Source of the DNA: a virus
Length of the DNA: 41,926 bases
Virus record (IMG/VR): IMGVR_UViG_3300010160_000090
Coordinates: 1 to 41,926 of that record
Direction: 5' to 3' (one strand)
This document shows positions 36,609-41,926 of this stretch, piece by piece. The notes under the pieces were generated by a model. That model was not told the DNA's origin, did not search any database, and saw only the letters and a list, made by a program, of their open reading frames with translations. Made by a program: the position numbers and the translations under genes. The first letter of the stretch is position 1. Every line of letters begins with the position of its first letter.

Positions 36609-36922
36609 TTAACAACAGGGCAACCGTTAGAATCAAGAACATATTCAATAGGTTCTGTTACTTCAAAAGGAATATGCGTAATTTCAATTTCTATATTTTC
36701 AATAGGAATATACGGCGGTGCAATAAATATATCTTTTTTACTATCATAGGAATCACCTATGCCAGCGTACTTACCACGAATTTTATTATTGTAACTTGTT
36801 TTAATCCACGTGCCACCAAGGTTATCTATTAACCATTTGTATCCTTCATCGGGTTCATTGTTATCTCCAACAAGTACGCGAAGAACTACATTATTTGAAT
36901 CTATCTCAGCCCAATGTGACAT
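36605..36922 (-). CDS. Fibre-associated small protein, copy B
   Basis: 105 residues: MSHWAEIDSNNVVLRVLVGD, then KTSYNNKIRGKYAGIGDSYD and a hydrophobic/acidic end. It shares TSYN..IR..AG and the overall layout with the 97-residue protein at 10468-10761. Like that copy it follows a glycine-rich fibre gene, here by two bases. This is a family common in aquatic phages with no settled role. Confidence 0.7.
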   Translation of the reverse strand: MSHWAEIDSNNVVLRVLVGDNNEPDEGYKWLIDNLGGTWIKTSYNNKIRGKYAGIGDSYDSKKDIFIAPPYIPIENIEIEITHIPFEVTEPIEYVLDSNGCPVVK

Positions 36923-36924
36923 TA

Positions 36925-37884
36925 TTACACCGCCGTTTTCAAATAACGAATAGTAAGAGAACCACTACCACCTGACGCGGCAACGCTGGTATAACCACCG
37001 CCACCGCCACCGCCACCCGTATAAGTCGTTCCTGCTACTGCGGATACCGCACCAGAACCAGCGCCACCACCACCTGGACCACCAGAACCAGTAGTCACAT
37101 AATTAACAGCAGACCCACCGCCACCGCCACCGCCAAAATATGTATAACCAAATTGTGAATCGCCAATGCTAGTAACAGAATACCAATTTTGACTAGGAGT
37201 TGGACATACCCAACCCCACCCACCACCGCCACCTGTGTTAGTTCCTAAAGCCGCAACACCATCACCAGCAGAACTGCCTGTATATGTTCCACCACCACCA
37301 CCGCCAGCAGATTGTTCATAACTTGCACCGTTCCACCAACTTCCAGATGAAGTTCCACCTTTAGCACCCGTACTACTTGCAGGTGAACCGCCACCGCCTA
37401 ATGTGTATCCACTTCCATAAGTAGAACCTGAAATAGAACCGCCACCACCACCACCGCCTGTTGCAGATGGGTCTGGCACACCTGCCCCACGTCCACCACC
37501 AGGAGCAGTTACAGAATTAAATGTAGAAGCGGTACCACTAGTACCACTAGCACCGCCAGCGCCTTGTGTGAAAGCATAAGAACCAATTCCAAGAGTAGTG
37601 GCGTTTGATAAACTTACAGCACTTCGTATAGCCGCACCACCACCACCACCACCAGCAAAAATGTAGTTAGCAGTTCGACCACCGCCACCGCCACCGCCAC
37701 CAACAAGCATATATTCAATTACAACTGGACCACCTGCAACAGTTAAAGTTCCATTAGCAGTAAACGCCCTGTAATAATAAGTAGAATCGGAAGTTAAAGT
37801 ACCGCCTGTCACTATTGTTTTTGACGAACCTAATTGTCCAAAACCTTTTGCGGCGTTGTTTGCAAATGTTTGTAAAATTGGCAT
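36925..37884 (-). CDS. Glycine-rich tail fibre-like protein, copy B
   Basis: 319 residues. The N-terminal 55 (PILQTFANNAAKGFGQLGSS, FTANGTLTVAGGP) are followed by some 240 residues of Gly/Ser-rich sheet (GGGGGGG and GGAGSG runs) and a short hydrophobic end (SLTIRYLKTAV). The glycine-rich region should form stacked polyglycine or beta structures, as in adhesins of aquatic phages. It lies among tail tip genes, so it is a likely host-recognition protein. Copy A lies at 10761-11576 and shares no leader with it. Confidence 0.72.
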   Translation of the reverse strand: MPILQTFANNAAKGFGQLGSSKTIVTGGTLTSDSTYYYRAFTANGTLTVAGGPVVIEYMLVGGGGGGGGRTANYIFAGGGGGGAAIRSAVSLSNATTLGIGSYAFTQGAGGASGTSGTASTFNSVTAPGGGRGAGVPDPSATGGGGGGGSISGSTYGSGYTLGGGGSPASSTGAKGGTSSGSWWNGASYEQSAGGGGGGTYTGSSAGDGVAALGTNTGGGGGWGWVCPTPSQNWYSVTSIGDSQFGYTYFGGGGGGGSAVNYVTTGSGGPGGGGAGSGAVSAVAGTTYTGGGGGGGGYTSVAASGGSGSLTIRYLKTAV

Positions 37885-38789
37885 TAAGCAAACCTAGTTT
37901 GAGAATTAAAAACAGTATAAGTGGAAGCGGCAGTTTTAAGAATTGTTGCGGAATATGCGTCAATAGAAGAAGCGTTACCAGATGTAGGTGCGGCACTTGC
38001 TACCCATTTAGGAGTTACCGAAGAACCATCAATTTGATACGCGGTTGGATAATATGCAGTTGCTCCATTTGTATTAAGAAAAACAACTGTTATTGATTGC
38101 CCGATTGCCATTAAAGTATTAAGCGTAACCGAACTACTACTTCTGTAATTTAATGTGAAGTTAGCAGTAGCATTAGAAGTGTAATACCAAATACTTGAAG
38201 TCGAAACGTTAACATTGATAGTTCCTGTTGCGGCAGAAGCAACTATATTAGCAGTTTCAATTAAACCATTTACAACCGCATTTGTACCAACTGTAAACGG
38301 GGAAGTTGCTAAAACTCTTGTATCTGTGATATTTGCTGTTACAACAGAAGTTGCATTTGCCGCTATTGCTAAAGTCGCTAACGAAATAGAATTGGCAGGA
38401 GTTGCAGGAGTCGCAGGAGAAGCAGATGGAGTTCCTGCAACTATAGAAAATGTAACGGTATTTGTTGAACCTGTATAATAAGCGTCTGCAATAGTAGCAA
38501 CTACTTTATCAATGCGAGCATTAGTCGGGTCTGCTGTTGTAACTACTACGGTTGTTGCCGCGTCGTTATACGCAACATACGTTCCCATATTTGTTTGCGT
38601 AGTTCCCACTATTGCCGCCCAACCACTAGCAATAGAAATAGACATACCAGGAGTACCAGATTGTGAAACAGCCATATCAGTAGAATTAACTATGCCCGTT
38701 GTTTTCCAAATGGCTTGTGTAGTTAAACGGTCATTTTCAGCAGGGTGACTACCGTTTTGTAACCAACTTGGGGGGGTTCTTAATGCCAT
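37884..38789 (-). CDS. Upper baseplate/tail fibre protein
   Basis: 301 residues from the second ATG, which has AAGGAG at the better distance. ALRTPPSWLQNGSHPAENDR, TTGIVNSTDMAVSQSGTPG and GMSISIASGWAAIVGTTQ are typical of siphophage tail fibre or upper baseplate proteins. A Thr/Ala/Ser-rich middle and a beta-rich C-terminal part follow (NFTLNYRSSSSVTLNTLM). It lies between the distal tail protein and the glycine-rich fibre. A carrier of the fibre is a reasonable guess. Confidence 0.72.
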   Translation of the reverse strand: MALRTPPSWLQNGSHPAENDRLTTQAIWKTTGIVNSTDMAVSQSGTPGMSISIASGWAAIVGTTQTNMGTYVAYNDAATTVVVTTADPTNARIDKVVATIADAYYTGSTNTVTFSIVAGTPSASPATPATPANSISLATLAIAANATSVVTANITDTRVLATSPFTVGTNAVVNGLIETANIVASAATGTINVNVSTSSIWYYTSNATANFTLNYRSSSSVTLNTLMAIGQSITVVFLNTNGATAYYPTAYQIDGSSVTPKWVASAAPTSGNASSIDAYSATILKTAASTYTVFNSQTRFA

Positions 38790-38798
38790 CATTTCTCC

Positions 38799-39662
38799 TT
38801 AGATATATGCTGAACGATATGAAACTGTAGCCTGAGTAGTACCTACAAGTGTACCTGCTCCTGAAAGATAAAATTGTGAATTTCCAGGTGGCGCTGAAAA
38901 CCAGTTAGAACCACCAGCCACTAAATTACGAGCAGAAGAACCATTAAGCGTTACAATTCTATTTTCCAAATCAAGAACAATAATATCGCTAGCAGTATAA
39001 GAACCAGTTAAAGTCGTATAAAGTCCTTGCGTAAAGTTGCCAAGTATCGGATTAGTAATAGGACCATTCAAAGTAATAGTTGGGTATGTAGCAGTCCAAC
39101 CGTTATTTGTAACTAAAGTATAAGTTGCGGCACTTCCACCGCCATATAGTAATGGATAAACTCTGTTATATGTTCTTCCAAGCGGATTGCTTAATGATAA
39201 CGTAGAAAGTTGTTCTGCGTCATCATAATACTTTGGGTCAGGGCAGAAAAAAGAATACTGTGATTTAATATAACCGTATGTGTAATCTGGGTCAACAGAA
39301 GTTACGTTAGTACGAACGCGAGCATTAATTCTTTGTAACGCACTAACATTAGACATTTGAAATTGTAACGGCGTAGTTCCTGTAGTTTGTGGTAAAAGTT
39401 GTGCTTGTAAAAGATTGTAATTATATTGAGCAGAATATCCATTTCCGCCAAGAGTTAGAATAGTAATTGTTACAGTACGACCAGCAAAAAAATCATTACC
39501 TGAAAACATACCATCTTGATAACCGCGATTATCATCTTGATTTCTTATGGCAGGAAGCGCCTCTAATCCTTCTACAGATAAAACTTGATGAACGGAAGAA
39601 CTGCCACCAAAAATATAATTATTCCAAGCAAAAGAATAATACGCTAATGATAATACTGTCAT
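38799..39662 (-). CDS. Distal tail protein (Dit-like)
   Basis: 287 residues. Follows the tape measure directly. The N-terminal part (FGGSSSVHQVLSVEGLEALP, GYQDGMFSGNDFFAGRTVTI) and a C-terminal galectin-like beta domain (ASDIIVLDLENRIVTLNGSS) match siphovirus distal tail proteins that form the ring at the tail end. The start ATG touches the tape-measure stop. Confidence rests on motif and order. Confidence 0.78.
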   Translation of the reverse strand: MTVLSLAYYSFAWNNYIFGGSSSVHQVLSVEGLEALPAIRNQDDNRGYQDGMFSGNDFFAGRTVTITILTLGGNGYSAQYNYNLLQAQLLPQTTGTTPLQFQMSNVSALQRINARVRTNVTSVDPDYTYGYIKSQYSFFCPDPKYYDDAEQLSTLSLSNPLGRTYNRVYPLLYGGGSAATYTLVTNNGWTATYPTITLNGPITNPILGNFTQGLYTTLTGSYTASDIIVLDLENRIVTLNGSSARNLVAGGSNWFSAPPGNSQFYLSGAGTLVGTTQATVSYRSAYI

Positions 39663-41926
39663 TACATAAGCCTTTTTGTCATTGTACCGCCACCGCCAGA
39701 ATAACCATATTTAATGGCGCTGATAGTAGCGCCCAAAGTGGCACTTGCGTCTGGGGTTGAATTTGTAATGTCTTGTTTAATGTTTATAACTTGACCGCCA
39801 AGCGCTACTTGTGAAGTAGCATTTGTAGGTGGAGCCAAAGTTTGAACACCAGCAAAATAATCTGCCGCAGGGGAAGAAGCCATAACATTAACGCCAGCCT
39901 TAGCGCCAGAAATCTTTGCTATAGCGTCTGCCGTTTTCTTTAATTCTATTTGCAATTCTGCAAGTTTATCCATTGAATCTTTTGTAGCAGTAGCAATATC
40001 ATCTTTAAATTGTTTTTGTGAAGAAGCAATAGCGTCTCTTAAAGATTTGTCAGCGTCGAATAATCCATTATTTAATCTGGTTTGCATATCAAATAAAGAA
40101 TCGTTATAAGTTTTTTCAGCGTCGGCTAGGCTATCTTTTAATGTTGAAGCAGCATTAATTTTTGCTTCGTTCAAAGAATTTAAAGAATCGGCAAGACTAA
40201 TGTTGAACTTAGAGTTTTCTTCTGTTAATGCTTTATTTAATGACGCAGAATTATCTCTAAGTGCTTCTTGTAAATCAAGACCAGCCTGAGCGTATTCAGA
40301 AGTTAATGCTGTAGTTGCTAATTTAGCACCGCTATTCATTTGTTTAGCAAGAGCAGTTACTCCTGTTTCAGAAACAGTTTGTATTTGAGCATATAAATCT
40401 TTTAATTGACCCTGTGCTTCTGGCGACGCTGAAAGAATTGCGTCTGCCATTTGATTACCTATATCAGAACCCTGTGAAATAATTGAAGCAATAAAAGTTT
40501 GCGAGTAACCTTGCGCGGCAAGTTTTGCAGCGTTGTCTGAAAGAGTTTTGGCACTATTTAATTTGTTAGTTAAATCTTTTAACAAACCGCTAACGCCAGT
40601 TGAAGCAATAGTTCCCCACCAAGATACTGTGGCACTAACGCCATTTTTAACTTGATTAAATAAAGTTGTAGTTAATTTATTTTCATTTGTAAATGAAGCA
40701 GAAAATAAAGAACCTAAATCAAAGTTGGCGCTATTAGCAAAAGCACTTGTTAAAACTTCAATAGAAGTTTGGACTATAGACGCTTTTTTATCAATATAAT
40801 TTTTTGTGATGTCTATAGATTTTTGTTCATAATCTTGCTGTATTTTTAATACGTTATCGTTATGCGTTATAATTTCTTTTTTGTATGAATCATCATAATT
40901 CTTTTGAGCAGACGCTAAAGATTCATTATAGGAACGTTGTAATGTAAATTTTTTATCAGCGTAATCTCTATCAAGTTTAAATAAATCATCTGCGTTGGAA
41001 CGATTTAAATTAAACAAAGCATTATTGTAATTATCTTGTGCAGATGTTTCTCTTTCTAATGCCGCTTTTTGTAACGCTATACGCTTATTATAAAATTCAA
41101 CAATAACTTTATTCATATTATCGTAAGCAGATTTAACAGTTTCAAGAAGCGGTGTTAATTTATTTTCACCTTTGCTACCACCAGCAACATAAGTATCTAA
41201 ATTAAATGGGTCTGTTCTTGAAGTATTTGGAAAACCACCGCCACCTAACCAATAAGGTAACGTAATTTTTTTATTTTTTAAGTTTTCAAAACTGTCTCCC
41301 CATTTGGCATAATCTTTAATGTTTTCTTTCATACCGTCAGAAAGAGGTTTAAAAATTTTACCAAGGAGAGGAATTTTGGAAAGGTATTCAAAACCTTTTT
41401 GAAATGCGCCTGTAAGATAACCAAAACCTTTGACTATAAGTTGTAACGCGTTAATTACTATTTCACGAAATTTCATACTGTTATTCCACGCATAAACAAA
41501 TGCAGCACCTAACGCCATTATAACAGCAACCGTAGCGCCTATTGGATTACTTAAAAAAGCAAGTTTAAGTGCTTGCAAACTTGCGCTAAGCGCGTTAGTT
41601 CCTGCAACTTGCGCCCATATAAGAGTTACGTATGCTTTTTGAACTGCTTGATAAACAAAAAGTAATGCGCCTGTAGTTTTTAATGCGACGTAAAATACCA
41701 TTACTCCTGTTGCTAACGCTATGAACGCCGTTCTATTATCATCAATAAATCTTACAACTGGACCAAACACAGCACCAATAACTTTTCCAGCAAGGTAAAT
41801 AGCGTCAACAAATTTACTTAATATAGGAATTACAACATTACCAACATTTTCTGCCATCAATTCAAATTTTGCGTGAAGTATTTCAATTTTCACCGCAAGC
41901 GTTTGTGTTGCCGCCTGAGCCTGACC
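39662..41926 (-). CDS. Tape measure protein, C-terminal part (runs off right edge)
   Basis: About 754 residues are visible and the frame is open to the right edge. The part nearest the edge (AQAATQTLAVKIEILHAKF) leads into hydrophobic segments (FIALATGVMVFYVALKTTGA, GATVAVIMALGAAFVYAW). Long coiled coils follow, with DSL..A..TYNDSL-like repeats (KAALERETSAQDNYNNALF, SLADAEKTYNDSLFDM), and a C-terminal SATLGATISAIKYGYSGG. This is the usual tape-measure layout. The N-terminus is at the left edge of the window; together they make at least 883 residues, plus a missing piece. Confidence 0.9.
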   Translation of the reverse strand, partial: GQAQAATQTLAVKIEILHAKFELMAENVGNVVIPILSKFVDAIYLAGKVIGAVFGPVVRFIDDNRTAFIALATGVMVFYVALKTTGALLFVYQAVQKAYVTLIWAQVAGTNALSASLQALKLAFLSNPIGATVAVIMALGAAFVYAWNNSMKFREIVINALQLIVKGFGYLTGAFQKGFEYLSKIPLLGKIFKPLSDGMKENIKDYAKWGDSFENLKNKKITLPYWLGGGGFPNTSRTDPFNLDTYVAGGSKGENKLTPLLETVKSAYDNMNKVIVEFYNKRIALQKAALERETSAQDNYNNALFNLNRSNADDLFKLDRDYADKKFTLQRSYNESLASAQKNYDDSYKKEIITHNDNVLKIQQDYEQKSIDITKNYIDKKASIVQTSIEVLTSAFANSANFDLGSLFSASFTNENKLTTTLFNQVKNGVSATVSWWGTIASTGVSGLLKDLTNKLNSAKTLSDNAAKLAAQGYSQTFIASIISQGSDIGNQMADAILSASPEAQGQLKDLYAQIQTVSETGVTALAKQMNSGAKLATTALTSEYAQAGLDLQEALRDNSASLNKALTEENSKFNISLADSLNSLNEAKINAASTLKDSLADAEKTYNDSLFDMQTRLNNGLFDADKSLRDAIASSQKQFKDDIATATKDSMDKLAELQIELKKTADAIAKISGAKAGVNVMASSPAADYFAGVQTLAPPTNATSQVALGGQVINIKQDITNSTPDASATLGATISAIKYGYSGGGGTMTKRLM

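Noticed and set aside
1-41926. CRISPR arrays, tRNA genes, insertion sequences
   Set aside because: Scanning by eye found no regularly spaced repeats with unique spacers, no convincing tRNA cloverleaf and no transposase motifs. A tRNAscan-type search would settle the tRNA question.

Overview
The window reads as a nearly complete genome of a tailed phage with siphovirus-type modules. It is AT-rich (roughly 35-40% GC by eye) and almost every gene is on the minus strand. No integrase, repressor, DNA polymerase, primase or helicase is recognisable. Several proteins look like those of phages of high-GC Gram-positive bacteria: a MSMEG_6728-type pyrimidine-dimer glycosylase, a TIGR03299/DUF932 protein, a UDP-galactopyranose mutase, and an apparently leaderless rightward gene. 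A freshwater actinobacterium with a small AT-rich genome is my best guess for the host; this is inference. The N-terminus of the tape-measure gene lies at the left edge and its C-terminus at the right edge, so the map is circular or circularly permuted and was cut inside that gene. The two halves are not in the same frame across the junction, so some bases are missing.

Layout in the direction of transcription (descending coordinates). (1) 29.1-17.8 kb, early and replication region: many small proteins, several of them Cys-rich; DUF932; RecT; a RecB/Cas4-type nuclease; a replisome-organiser-like protein; a secreted lysozyme-like protein; RusA; an HNH gene broken by an amber codon; SSB; an HTH protein. 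It ends at a strong hairpin near 17.8 kb. (2) 17.7-14.1 kb: nucleotide-sugar dehydratase, UDP-galactopyranose mutase, ParB-like protein and a TET-associated-type glycosyltransferase. (3) 14.1-4.3 kb: terminase, a fibre cassette, portal, MuF, protease-scaffold and a capsid protein with an inserted Ig/FN3-like domain, ending at a hairpin at 4.3 kb. (4) 4.3-0 kb, continuing at 41.9-35.3 kb: connectors, major tail protein, frameshifted tail chaperones, tape measure, distal tail, hub and fibres. (5) 35.3-30.2 kb: a secreted proline-rich protein, small membrane proteins and CHAP endolysin, DUF6378, metallophosphoesterase and a nuclease-like protein. A single rightward gene (30014-30226) meets this operon head-on. 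About 830 bp without a recognisable gene (29184-30013) separates it from the early region.

The most striking find is three minus-strand copies of a complete type II hammerhead ribozyme in the early operon (near 29.15, 28.73 and 27.54 kb). Each has the CUGANGA and GAAA boxes, stems I and III, a UC cleavage site and a closing stem II. Two lie directly after stop codons and each precedes a ribosome binding site. They probably cut the polycistronic early mRNA and leave each downstream gene with a 5' hairpin. One copy also carries a perfect hairpin that would bury its catalytic core, which could act as a switch. The second highlight is the sugar-nucleotide/ParB/glycosyltransferase cassette beside the terminase. 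It suggests glycosylation of DNA or virions, possibly with galactofuranose, although no base hydroxylase is visible.
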